This document shows positions 33,125-41,279 of a stretch of DNA of 64,000 nt, piece after piece; within the stretch, counting starts at the first letter, position 1, and each line of letters begins with the position of its first letter. This DNA is from Sphingobium sp052327305 (GTDB taxonomy: Bacteria; Pseudomonadota; Alphaproteobacteria; Sphingomonadales; Sphingomonadaceae): the NCBI RefSeq assembly GCF_052327305.1, contig NZ_CP182486.1, forward strand, positions 434,001 to 498,000, given 5' to 3'. The position numbers and the translations under genes were made by a program. The notes beneath the pieces were generated by a model. That model was not told where the DNA came from, searched no databases, and saw only the letters and a list, made by a program, of their open reading frames with translations.

Positions 33125-34206
33125 TGCGGAAGATGCCTGCAAAGGAGCGCGGCGATCTCCGCCGGCTTGTCCACGGCGCTCACCAGCCCAGCCTTGGCGA
33201 CGCTGCCCGGCATCCCCCAAACGGAACTCGACTCCTCGTCCTGAGCCATGATCCAGCCCCCGGCCCCGACCAGATGTGTAGCACCGGCGAGACCATCGCG
33301 CCCCATACCCGAGAGCAGGATACCGCACGCGCCCTGTCCATAGACCTTCCCCAGGCTCCCCAGCATGGGATCGACGGACGGGAATGCGGCATGCGCAGTC
33401 GCCTCGAGCGAATAGGCGATCCGCACCTGCCCATCAGCCGATCGCTCCACGGTAAGATGCGCTTCGCCCGTCGCCACATAGATCGTATCAGGCCGCACGA
33501 GCGCGCGATCTTCCGCACACGTCACTTCAAGCGGGGCCACCTTGGCAATCTGGCTGGCAAAGAGTGCCTGAAAATTGGGTGGCAAGTGCTGCGTAATGAA
33601 AACGGGGACCCCGATTCGCGCGGGCAATCCGGCGAGTACGCTCATCACGGCACCGATCCCGCCCGTCGATCCGCCAATTCCAATCGCGCGCACCTGCCCT
33701 CCCAGGGGCAGCAGGCGCGGCTTGACTGCAGCCGTTCGCGGTGTTGTTGGCCCGGTCCGGGTATCTCCCGGTACAAGCAGGAGAAGCCGCTCGACGAGCG
33801 TGTCCACGAACTCGGTGCTGAAATGTCCGGCGCGCGGCTTGGCGACCACATCGCTCGCGCCGATGGCAAGGGCGCGCAGTGCCGCCTCGCTTCCTTCACG
33901 ATACATGCCAGAGAGAATGACAACCCTGATACTTCGATCCTGCGCGAGCAGCCGGGGGAGAACGGCAAGCCCGCTCTCGCCCGCCATCTCGACATCCAGC
34001 AGGATGAGGTCGACGGGTGTCTGCTCCAGGAAACCAAGCGCCTGCGCCGCGCTGGAGACCGCACCGCAAACGATGAAGCGCGGATCGTCCGCAAGCGCTC
34101 GCGAGATGATTCGACGAACGACGACGGAATCATCGACGATCAGGACGCGGGCTGGTTCTGCGGCCTCTCGCATTTTCATCTCTGGCGTATACAGCAACGC
34201 GTTCAA
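33121..34206 (-). CDS. cheB: Chemotaxis response regulator methylesterase CheB
   Basis: CheB removes receptor methyl groups when phosphorylated by CheA. The 361-residue protein has an N-terminal receiver with VLIVDDSVVVRR, the phospho-Asp in LILLDVEMAGESG and the Lys in VVAKPRAG. The C-terminal methylesterase has the catalytic Ser in IGIGGSTGGIGAV, His in FITQHLPPNF and Asp in GMGRDGLAGA. Several ATGs near the start (MNALLY, MKMREA, MREAAE) are possible. Between it and the cheY gene are about 90 bases; cheR overlaps its stop. Confidence 0.95.
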   Translation of the reverse strand: MNALLYTPEMKMREAAEPARVLIVDDSVVVRRIISRALADDPRFIVCGAVSSAAQALGFLEQTPVDLILLDVEMAGESGLAVLPRLLAQDRSIRVVILSGMYREGSEAALRALAIGASDVVAKPRAGHFSTEFVDTLVERLLLLVPGDTRTGPTTPRTAAVKPRLLPLGGQVRAIGIGGSTGGIGAVMSVLAGLPARIGVPVFITQHLPPNFQALFASQIAKVAPLEVTCAEDRALVRPDTIYVATGEAHLTVERSADGQVRIAYSLEATAHAAFPSVDPMLGSLGKVYGQGACGILLSGMGRDGLAGATHLVGAGGWIMAQDEESSSVWGMPGSVAKAGLVSAVDKPAEIAALLCRHLPQ

Positions 34207-34294
34207 ATCGCTCCCTACTCACCCACTTTTGGCCGCCCCGCTCAGTCCCAGCTCCCGCGGCCGGCGGAACTGGCGACGTCGCTCATCGTTTGCG

Positions 34295-34660
34295 TTACAG
34301 CACGCCGACAATCTGCAATTTGCTCTCCAGCGTTTCCCGATCGAACGGCTTCATCACATATTCGTCCGCACCTGCGTTCACTGCAGCCCGGATGTGCTCG
34401 ACGTCGTTTTCGGTCGTGCAGAAAATGACCTTGGGCAATTCATCGAGATTGAGGCGGGACAGCTCCCGCAGGAATTCCAGCCCGTTCATGATCGGCATGT
34501 TCCAGTCCAGAAGCACCACGTCCGGCGTGCGCACGTCACACATGTCGAGCGCCTCGCGCCCATCCTGGGCCTCGCTCACCTCAATGGCGAGCGACTCCAG
34601 AATATGCCGAGCCACTTTCCGGATCACTTTCGAATCATCGACAACAAGGCAGTTCGGCAT
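34295..34660 (-). CDS. cheY: Chemotaxis response regulator CheY
   Basis: This 121-residue single receiver has the full set: CLVVDDSKVIRK, the phospho-Asp in DVVLLDWNMPIMNGLEFL, Thr in IFCTTEND and the Lys in YVMKPFDRETL. It carries the phosphoryl signal from CheA to the flagellar motor switch. It lies between cheW and cheB within the operon and is distinct from the CheY-like regulator at 19.6 kb, which has a DINMPKLDG site. Confidence 0.94.
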   Translation of the reverse strand: MPNCLVVDDSKVIRKVARHILESLAIEVSEAQDGREALDMCDVRTPDVVLLDWNMPIMNGLEFLRELSRLNLDELPKVIFCTTENDVEHIRAAVNAGADEYVMKPFDRETLESKLQIVGVL

Positions 34661-34741
34661 CAGGAGACCCTTGAGAATGATTATCTGAAAATGCTTATCG
34701 GCTCCGGGAGTAGCGGAGTTGTGTGAGGGATCGGTAAACGA

Positions 34742-35185
34742 TCAGGCAGCGAGCATCGCGTCACCACTCGGCGCAATGAAATCCTCGACGGAGAGAACGA
34801 GATGGGTGCGCCCCCGATGGAGCGCGACGCCAGACACATAGGGCACCCAGGCCTCGTCAAGACGCCCCCGGAGCGGCTTTACGCCTTCGGAAGCTGCGGC
34901 AATGTCGCTGACGCTTGCCACCAACAGCCCATAGGCATGGCCACCGACATCCACGACAATGGCGAGCGACGTTTCGGAAACCACCTTTGAAGCGCCATGA
35001 ACGCGCGTCTCCATGTCGATCACTGTGAGGACGCGACTGCGCAACGCCGCCAGTCCGCACACATAGGGCGGCACGCACTGCACGGGAACGATCTCGCTTA
35101 GCCGCACGACCGCTTCCACTCGGCTGGTCGCTATGGCAACCGGAATGCCTGCGACTGCAGCGTAAAGATAGAGTTCTTCGCTCAT
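34742..35185 (-). CDS. cheW: Chemotaxis coupling protein CheW
   Basis: The 147-residue CheW links CheA to chemoreceptors. It contains two SH3-like subdomains with GIPVAIATSRVEAVVRL, CGLAALRSRVLTVIDME and HAYGLLVASVSDIAAA. It begins MSEELYLYAAVAG at an ATG that overlaps the cheA stop by four bases; an in-frame ATG six codons upstream is less likely. The core RNG-type motif is changed to ALRSRVL, a common variation. Confidence 0.9.
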   Translation of the reverse strand: MSEELYLYAAVAGIPVAIATSRVEAVVRLSEIVPVQCVPPYVCGLAALRSRVLTVIDMETRVHGASKVVSETSLAIVVDVGGHAYGLLVASVSDIAAASEGVKPLRGRLDEAWVPYVSGVALHRGRTHLVLSVEDFIAPSGDAMLAA

Positions 35186-37620
35186 GCCGCGCGCTCCCCG
35201 CAAAGCCGCTCGATTGCGTCCAAAAGACCTGCGCGATCATATCGGTAGATACTGGCCGGAACAGATGGATCAGCGCGCTCAAAGTCCCGGATGCGAAGCA
35301 CGGGAACGCCAGCGGCCCCGCTCGGCTCCGGCTCTGTCGCCCCTACCACGACAATGTCCGCGTCGATTATGTTGTCTCCCGCCGAGACCATGACCACGTC
35401 GTGCCCCGCCTGACGAAGCAGAGGTGCCAGAATATCGACCATCCAACCGTCTCCGTCTGCCGGAATGACACATCGCCGTGGAGACCGCTCGGGAGAACTC
35501 TTCAGCTGCTCCATGCCGGCGAAGAGAGTAAACGGGTCCACCATCTCCAGCGGCCTTTCGCCACAGAGCACGACATTATTGCCGTCGCCATCTGGCTTAT
35601 CCGTGTGCGCCAGCGGCTCTGGCACGGAGAGAATGTCCACCACATCGGCAACTAGATAACTTAGGAGCTGCTCCCCGGCCCGCAACCGCAATGCCTTGAT
35701 GACGTCTCCGCTCATGCGCTCCGCGTTCAGGACGGGAACGAGCGCGCTATCGATCGTGATGAAATGACGTCCGGCTGCGGACTGAATAGCCTCCGTTGAG
35801 AGGTCTTCCACCCGATCGACCACGGTCAACGGCATGAGGCGCTCAGCGCCATCGAAGTCTCTAAAATGAAGTGCCTCGACAGTGTCGAGATCTTCGTTGC
35901 CTTCGTCAGAAGTCACCGCTTCGTGGCGCTTCTCGGTAACAGCGGGCAGCCGCGCGGCCTCCGCGATCCCGGCAGCGTCGAGCAGCAACATCGGCTGGCC
36001 GTTATCGGGCAGGGTCATGCCTGCATAGATGCCGGCCGCAGTGATGAGCGGCGAGGCGGGCCGAATGACCAGCTCTTCGTTGCTTTCGACCGCATCGACG
36101 CCCAGCGCATAAGGTGCTCCGCCGAGCGACCTCACAATGAGCAGCGTCCGTGGAAAGCGGAGGTTTTCCACCTTCTCGATACCGAGCACATCTTCAAGAT
36201 CGATCAAGGGATGGCGAACGCCTCTGATCGAAGCGATCTGCGCGCCGCCAATAGCTTCGATGGCGACCATCGCGCTGTCACGATGCAGCAGTTCGACGAT
36301 ATTACCGCGTGGAATGGCGAAACAGCGCGTGCCGCAGCGCAGGATTAGGCCCGGAATGATCGTGAGTGTAAGCGGGACACGCATCGTGATCTTGGTGCCT
36401 GCGCCCGGCTGGCTCTCGATGCCGATCACGCCGCCGATCTGCTCCACATTGGCGCGGACGACGTCCATGCCCACGCCTCGCCCGGAAATGGACGTGACCG
36501 TCTTTGCGGTGGAGAGACCAGCGTGAAAGATAAGCTGGAGCTTCGCCTGCTCATCGAGCGCCATCGCGGTCGAGGCCGGCAAGATCCCTTTGACCACAGC
36601 CTTTTCAACCAGCGTAGCGCCATCGATGCCCCGGCCGTCATCGGACACCTCGATGACGATCTGATTGCCGGACTGCCGCGCCACGATGCTCAGGGATCCG
36701 TTGTCGGGCTTACCTGCCGCCCGCCGTTCGGCCCCGCTTTCAATGCCATGGTCCAGCGCATTGCGGACGATGTGGGTAAGGGGATCGACGACCATCTCGA
36801 TCATTTCGCGATCCATCTCGACATCGCCGCCAGCCATCTCGACCGAAACCTTCTTGTCGAGATCGCGGCACAGATCGCGGACCAGCCGGGGAATAGCGGC
36901 ATAAAGCCGATCGACGCGTTGCATACGCGTCTTGCTGATCATGTCGCGCATCTCCGCGACATTAGCGGACAGCTTTTCGAAACTGCTTTCGATGTCGTGA
37001 TCGACACTATAGTCGCGCATTTTGCGCGCCAGCTCGTTCCGCGACAGCACCATGTCCGACACACCGTTCATGAGCTGATCGATGAGCGAAAGCGGCAGGC
37101 GGATCGTTCGCGGCCCCTTGTCGCGAGAAGGCGCGCGCGGAGCGCCGGCCTGCACACAGGTCACCGGCACCTCGTCCCTGCTGACGAGATCGTCCAAGGT
37201 CGCTGGGAGAGGCGCATGGACCAAAGGCGCGAAAATCTCGACTGCTTCCGCCTCTGCCGCAAGCGCGTCCAGAAGGCTATCGTCCTCCGCCTCCGGGATT
37301 TCGGGACCGCCCTCGCCCATCGTCCGGGCAAGCAGTCCGATCCGATCCATGATGGCAAGTACGACAGTGGTTGTTGCGGGATCGGCCACGCGCTCGCCAT
37401 TGCGGATTGCGGCCAGAACCTCTTCGGCAGCGTGGCTCAGCCGCTCGAACCGAGGCAGATTGAGGAAGCCGCAGCTCCCCTTCACTGTATGGAAGAAGCG
37501 AAAAAAGGCGTTGAGCAGGTCACTATCCGTTGGGTCGCTTTCCCATGCCACGACTTCGCCCGACAACGCGTCCAGCGTCTCCAGCGTCTCGGCAATGAAT
37601 TCCGAAAGCAAATCGTCCAT
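35182..37620 (-). CDS. cheA: Chemotaxis histidine kinase CheA with degenerate C-terminal receiver-like domain
   Basis: CheA phosphorylates CheY and CheB in response to receptors. The 812-residue protein has an Hpt domain (FFRFFHTVKGSCGFLNL, phospho-His near residue 48), a dimerisation region with LIDQLMNGVSDMVLSRNEL, an ATPase domain with the N box HIVRNALDHGIES and DDGRGID, and CheW-like modules after ISGRGVGMDVV. The last 110 residues look like a receiver (PADGDGWMVDILAPLLRQAGHDVVMV), but the phospho-Asp position reads DADIVVVGATEPEP and lacks the Asp. The separate P2 domain for CheY docking seems short. It is followed by cheW in overlap. Confidence 0.94.
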   Translation of the reverse strand: MDDLLSEFIAETLETLDALSGEVVAWESDPTDSDLLNAFFRFFHTVKGSCGFLNLPRFERLSHAAEEVLAAIRNGERVADPATTTVVLAIMDRIGLLARTMGEGGPEIPEAEDDSLLDALAAEAEAVEIFAPLVHAPLPATLDDLVSRDEVPVTCVQAGAPRAPSRDKGPRTIRLPLSLIDQLMNGVSDMVLSRNELARKMRDYSVDHDIESSFEKLSANVAEMRDMISKTRMQRVDRLYAAIPRLVRDLCRDLDKKVSVEMAGGDVEMDREMIEMVVDPLTHIVRNALDHGIESGAERRAAGKPDNGSLSIVARQSGNQIVIEVSDDGRGIDGATLVEKAVVKGILPASTAMALDEQAKLQLIFHAGLSTAKTVTSISGRGVGMDVVRANVEQIGGVIGIESQPGAGTKITMRVPLTLTIIPGLILRCGTRCFAIPRGNIVELLHRDSAMVAIEAIGGAQIASIRGVRHPLIDLEDVLGIEKVENLRFPRTLLIVRSLGGAPYALGVDAVESNEELVIRPASPLITAAGIYAGMTLPDNGQPMLLLDAAGIAEAARLPAVTEKRHEAVTSDEGNEDLDTVEALHFRDFDGAERLMPLTVVDRVEDLSTEAIQSAAGRHFITIDSALVPVLNAERMSGDVIKALRLRAGEQLLSYLVADVVDILSVPEPLAHTDKPDGDGNNVVLCGERPLEMVDPFTLFAGMEQLKSSPERSPRRCVIPADGDGWMVDILAPLLRQAGHDVVMVSAGDNIIDADIVVVGATEPEPSGAAGVPVLRIRDFERADPSVPASIYRYDRAGLLDAIERLCGERAA

Positions 37621-37716
37621 ATGTCCACTCGTTCCGGCGCAACGCCCACAGGCGCACCGATGCCTTTTCGCCGGATCGCGTAAAGGCGGAGTTAAGGATG
37701 GACGTCGGTCTTACAT

Positions 37717-38361
37717 TCAGCCTGCGATTTGCGCGCCGAACAGCAGAAAAGGTTCTTCCGCCCCTGAGATCTGCATCGCGCCGCCCGATGCCTCGACGAT
37801 GTGCCGAACCAGATAGGCGCCGGCGGACTTCGCCGTCAGATCGTTCCCGCCGGATATCACCGTACGGACAGATGGATCGAAAATCAGCTTCGGCCCTTCA
37901 CCTCGCACGACAATCTCGCATCCATTTCCACGCCTTTCGCTTCCGAGCAGGATGGTGCCGCCGCGCGGCAAGGCTTCACCAGTCAGGAACGCGAGGTTCA
38001 GCAGGATCTTGGCGGCGGGCTTGGGCAGGCTTTCCATGCTGGTCAGCCATTCGAGGGTGAGCTTCCCGCCCGGCGGAAATATGCCTTCCAGCGCCGTCCT
38101 GATCTCATGCAGGGGCACCTCCTCGCCAAAACCCCCTGCCGCACCAAAGGCCAGACGAAAGAATTTGAGCTTTCCCGCTGTCGTGCGGGCGCTGTCTGCC
38201 AGCAAGCCCATGCACTGCTCGCGCATCGCCGGATCGGTCTCATCCGCCAGCAGCTCTATGCCGTTGTTGAGGGCGCCCACGGGGCTAAGAAGATCATGGC
38301 ACAAGCGCGAGCAAAGAAGGCTTGCAAAATCGATATCGGCGGGGGGGGCAATCGTGGCCAT
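37717..38361 (-). CDS. chpT: Histidine phosphotransferase ChpT
   Basis: ChpT relays phosphate from CckA to CtrA and CpdR in alphaproteobacterial cell-cycle control. The 214-residue protein has the DHp-like helix ASLLCSRLCHDLLSPVGALNNGIELL with the phospho-His near residue 21, then a degenerate Bergerat-fold region (KILLNLAFLTGEALPRGGTI, SAGAYLVRHIVEASGG), the ChpT C-terminal domain (DUF2328). The ATG at 38361 is preceded by AAGGAG seven to eight bases away; the frame runs further but without conservation. It lies upstream of cheA on the same strand with about 95 bases between. Confidence 0.88.
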   Translation of the reverse strand: MATIAPPADIDFASLLCSRLCHDLLSPVGALNNGIELLADETDPAMREQCMGLLADSARTTAGKLKFFRLAFGAAGGFGEEVPLHEIRTALEGIFPPGGKLTLEWLTSMESLPKPAAKILLNLAFLTGEALPRGGTILLGSERRGNGCEIVVRGEGPKLIFDPSVRTVISGGNDLTAKSAGAYLVRHIVEASGGAMQISGAEEPFLLFGAQIAG

Positions 38362-38537
38362 CGGTGGGCTCCTTGGCTTCTCGCGGCGGCTTGGGAGCGT
38401 CCTCTTGCCCGCTTGCACCCGGCGATGCAAGATCGCCTGCCTAAGAAGACCCACGCCTCTTCCAGATCCGAATAAAGGTCTCACGAAGAGACTTAATTCT
38501 GTTCTACTCTTGCAGATCTACTTCACCAACGACCTTG

Positions 38538-38729
38538 TTACGCCCACCGATTAATCGAGCGAAAAACCTTATGCTGACAACGCACGCGTCGGATATCATG
38601 CAGCGCATCGGCCAGTTCGCCAATCTGCTCGGTCGTCATCCTGGCGGATATTTTTAGGAGCCCGGATTTAATGTAATCGACCTGATCAGAGGTTAGCTTC
38701 TCTTTAAGCGTATATACCGATCTTTCCAT
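38538..38729 (-). CDS. Small hypothetical protein upstream of chpT
   Basis: This 63-residue protein (MERSVYTLKEKLTSDQVDYI...) is helical, basic at the C-terminus (RRVRCQHKVFRSINRWA), and has GAGAGGG eight bases before the ATG. No family is recognised; it does not look like NepR or a CheZ. The base composition around it is less GC-rich than the neighbours, with a 108-base leader ahead of the JAMM gene. It may be a regulator of the following che operon, but this is only proximity. Confidence 0.5.
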   Translation of the reverse strand: MERSVYTLKEKLTSDQVDYIKSGLLKISARMTTEQIGELADALHDIRRVRCQHKVFRSINRWA

Positions 38730-38862
38730 TTCAAGCCCTCTCTCAAGACTTGAAATACGCGATCAGCACGCTTGTTCCGATTATTCGCAGTTAAAACCCC
38801 GGTAAACATTTTTTCTTCAAGCTTCCGGACTTTGTCCTCCGCATCGGCTCTACTGACCGGAC

Positions 38863-39279
38863 TTATTCGCTTACAATGAGCTCGACCGATCGAAAAGCGG
38901 CCTCTGCCTCATTAGCGCGCAATGCTTGCCACGCGGCGACCTGACCGCCCCACCCAAGAATGACCCATATCTCGCCCGCCCCCTCCGCCATCCGCGCATC
39001 AGTTTCGGACGGCTCGGCGGAGCCAGTCGGGTGGGAATGATAATGGCCAAGAAGGCTCGCTCCACCATTGCGAGCCTCCCGATGCGCGGCGAACAGCGCC
39101 GTGGGATCGATCTCGAAATGCCGCTCGGGGTTCCGCGCCACGTTGCGGGCGGGCACAATGGCCTCAACCGTTCCTGCCTGCCGATCGCCAAGCAAAATAC
39201 CGCAGCATTCCGCGGGATGGACGCGGTCAGCTTCATCCCAAATCCGCGCGAGCAAGTCCCTTGATATCGTCAGTCTCAT
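38863..39279 (-). CDS. JAMM/MPN+ metallopeptidase (Mov34/JAB1 family)
   Basis: The 138-residue protein has the full JAMM zinc motif: Glu in HPAECCGILLG, then H-x-H in GHYHSHPTGSAEPSETD with the later Ser and Asp. Bacterial standalone JAMM proteins remove peptides or ubiquitin-like tags, such as ThiS- and MoaD-like sulfur carriers (CysO-cysteine peptidase type). The substrate here is unknown. The start at 39279 is 16 bases from the divergent rluD start, so the two share a short promoter region. The frame extends slightly further, to 39330, inside rluD. Confidence 0.9.
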   Translation of the reverse strand: MRLTISRDLLARIWDEADRVHPAECCGILLGDRQAGTVEAIVPARNVARNPERHFEIDPTALFAAHREARNGGASLLGHYHSHPTGSAEPSETDARMAEGAGEIWVILGWGGQVAAWQALRANEAEAAFRSVELIVSE

Positions 39280-39295
39280 TCCCACATATTGAGCG

Positions 39296-40255
39296 ATGGT
39301 TCCGGGGGATTCCAGCATTTTGGCGCGCATTCCGCAGTCGCTTCACGGCGTGCGGCTGGATCGTGCGCTGGCGGAGCTCGTTCCCGATCTTTCGCGCGAG
39401 CGCGTGAAGGCGCTGATCCTTTCCGGTCAGGTGCGGGACAAAGCCGGACAAGACGTAGGCGACCCGTCGCTGAAAGTGAGCGCGAATACCGAATTCTCGG
39501 TCGCGATTCCCCTCCCCGTCCCGGCCGAGGCCAGACCCCAGGCCATTGATCTCGTGATCGTCCATGAAGACGCGCATCTCATCGTGATCGACAAGCCGGC
39601 GGGAATGGTCGTCCACCCCGCTGCTGGCAATCCGGACGGAACGCTGGTCAACGCTCTGCTCCACCATTGTTCGGGACAGCTTTCCGGTATTGGCGGCGTC
39701 GCCCGGCCCGGCATCGTGCATCGCATAGACAAGGACACTTCAGGACTGTTGGTGGTTGCCAAGAGCGACAAGGCACATGAAGGGCTTGCTCGCCAGTTCA
39801 AGGACCACAGCATAGACCGGCGCTATCTCGCAATAGTCGCCGGCACGCCTGCGACCCCCGCCGGGCGAATTCACACCTGGATCGGCCGGTCGGACGGCGA
39901 CCGGAAAAAGATGTCCGTGCAGCCCGAAGGACGAGGCAAACACGCCGTCACCAATTTTCGCACCGTTCAGGTGCTGGATCGGGCGGCTTTGATCGAATGC
40001 CGGCTGGAAACGGGACGAACGCATCAGGTGCGCGTGCACATGGCGCATATCGGCCATCCTCTGCTGGGAGACCCAGCCTATGCGCGCGGCCGGTCAGGCG
40101 CTCACGCGGGCTTGCTGGCCCGGCTGGGCTTCCGGCGTCAGGCCCTTCATGCGGCACGGCTCGGCTTCATTCACCCAGTCGATGGCTCTGAATTGAATTT
40201 TCAAAGTGAGATACCGGGTGACATGCAGGAACTGTTCAGTCACCTTAACGTATAA
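39296..40255 (+). CDS. rluD: 23S rRNA pseudouridine synthase RluD-type
   Basis: The 319-residue protein has an N-terminal S4 domain (RLDRALAELVPDLSRERVKALILSGQVR) and the RluA-family catalytic domain with IDKPAGMVVHP, the catalytic Asp in HRIDKDTSGLLVVAK, and GRTHQVRVHMAHIGHP. It makes pseudouridines in helix 69 of 23S rRNA if it is RluD in function; RluC is the other possibility. It begins head-to-head with the JAMM gene and precedes rpoH by 60 bases, an arrangement reminiscent of other alphaproteobacteria. Confidence 0.93.
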   Translation: MVPGDSSILARIPQSLHGVRLDRALAELVPDLSRERVKALILSGQVRDKAGQDVGDPSLKVSANTEFSVAIPLPVPAEARPQAIDLVIVHEDAHLIVIDKPAGMVVHPAAGNPDGTLVNALLHHCSGQLSGIGGVARPGIVHRIDKDTSGLLVVAKSDKAHEGLARQFKDHSIDRRYLAIVAGTPATPAGRIHTWIGRSDGDRKKMSVQPEGRGKHAVTNFRTVQVLDRAALIECRLETGRTHQVRVHMAHIGHPLLGDPAYARGRSGAHAGLLARLGFRRQALHAARLGFIHPVDGSELNFQSEIPGDMQELFSHLNV

Positions 40256-40315
40256 ATTAGAGGCTTTCGGCCAACCCCCCTCATGGTCCGGCGGCTTCAG
40301 GAAGGAAACGATCCA

Positions 40316-41221
40316 GTGAGCAACGGTAGCAACGTCCCGGCGACAATCCCTGCACTTGGCAGCGACGCGAGCCTCAACCGCTATCTTTCGGAAATTCGGA
40401 AGTTTCCGATCCTGAAGCCAGAGCAGGAATATATGCTCGCCAAGCGTTATCAGGAGCATCAGGATCCCGAAGCGGCGGCGCAGCTCGTGACCAGCCATCT
40501 GCGACTCGTGGCAAAGATCGCCATGGGCTATCGCGGCTATGGCCTGCCCGTCGCCGAGCTCATCAGCGAAGGCAATATCGGCCTGATGCAGGGCGTGAAG
40601 AAGTTCGAACCGGATCGCGGCTTTCGCCTTGCGACATACGCGATGTGGTGGATCAGGGCATCCATTCAGGAGTTCATCCTGCGCAGCTGGAGCCTTGTGA
40701 AGATCGGCACCACCGCCGCGCAGAAGAAGCTGTTTTTCAACCTGCGGCGGATGAAAAATCAGATCGAGGCGTTCGAGGACGGCGATCTGCGCCCGGAGGA
40801 CGTAACGAAGATCGCGACCGATCTCGGCGTGACTGAGGACGAGGTCATCTCGATGAACCGCCGTATGGCGATGGGCGGAGACACGTCGCTCAACGTCTCG
40901 ATGAACGAAGATGGCGAAGGCCAGTGGCAGGACTGGCTGGCTGACGACGGTCCGCTACAGGACGAACGCGTAGCGGACGCGCAGGAACGCGATGTCCGTC
41001 ACGACATGCTGCTTTCCGCTATGGACGACCTCTCTGAGCGGGAGCGTCATATCCTGGAAGAGCGTCGTCTGGCAGAAGAGCCCAAGACGCTTGAGGAACT
41101 GTCCCAGGTCTATGGCGTCTCGCGCGAGCGTGTCCGCCAGATTGAAGTGCGCGCCTTTGAGAAGCTTCAAAAGGCGATGATGCGTATCGCGGGTGACAGG
41201 CGGCTGCTTCCGGCCGCCTGA
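40316..41221 (+). CDS. rpoH: RNA polymerase heat-shock sigma factor sigma-32
   Basis: This 301-residue sigma-70 family factor has region 2 (LISEGNIGLMQGVKKFEPDRG and TYAMWWIRASIQEFILRSW), the RpoH box AQKKLFFNLRRMK, and region 4 with LEELSQVYGVSRERVRQIEVRAF. These mark it as RpoH. The GTG at 40316 is preceded by GGAAGGAAAC; the ATG at 40283 has no such site. It should direct heat-shock promoters. The following hairpin at 41257-41279 may end or control the transcript. Confidence 0.95.
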   Translation: MSNGSNVPATIPALGSDASLNRYLSEIRKFPILKPEQEYMLAKRYQEHQDPEAAAQLVTSHLRLVAKIAMGYRGYGLPVAELISEGNIGLMQGVKKFEPDRGFRLATYAMWWIRASIQEFILRSWSLVKIGTTAAQKKLFFNLRRMKNQIEAFEDGDLRPEDVTKIATDLGVTEDEVISMNRRMAMGGDTSLNVSMNEDGEGQWQDWLADDGPLQDERVADAQERDVRHDMLLSAMDDLSERERHILEERRLAEEPKTLEELSQVYGVSRERVRQIEVRAFEKLQKAMMRIAGDRRLLPAA

Positions 41222-41256
41222 CGCTCCTTCGATCAAGAGACACTTGCGGTTGGCCG

Positions 41257-41279
41257 GGCGCGAGCCATAATCTCGCGCC
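41257..41279. other. Hairpin immediately before mtgA
   Basis: An eight-base-pair stem GGCGCGAG / CTCGCGCC with the seven-base loop CCATAAT ends on the base before the mtgA ATG. No T-run follows, so it is not a classical terminator. It fills the place of the ribosome site and may reduce mtgA translation or separate it from rpoH. Confidence 0.45.

Noticed and set aside
31787..33244. Long plus-strand open frame (485 codons) opposite the amidase and cheR
   Set aside because: It covers two well-recognised genes on the other strand, has no domain or start signal, and reflects the GC-rich codon bias that opens antisense frames.
33124..34428. Plus-strand open frame of 434 codons opposite cheB
   Set aside because: cheB is certain by its receiver and methylesterase motifs; the antisense product is rich in His, Arg and Pro with no fold pattern.
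36523..37683. Plus-strand open frame of 386 codons opposite cheA
   Set aside because: It mirrors the codons of cheA and has no start signal or motif.
38477..38491. GTCTC-ACGAA-GAGAC inverted repeat between the 63-residue gene and chpT
   Set aside because: Five-base arms are short enough to arise by chance, and no T-run of terminator quality follows.
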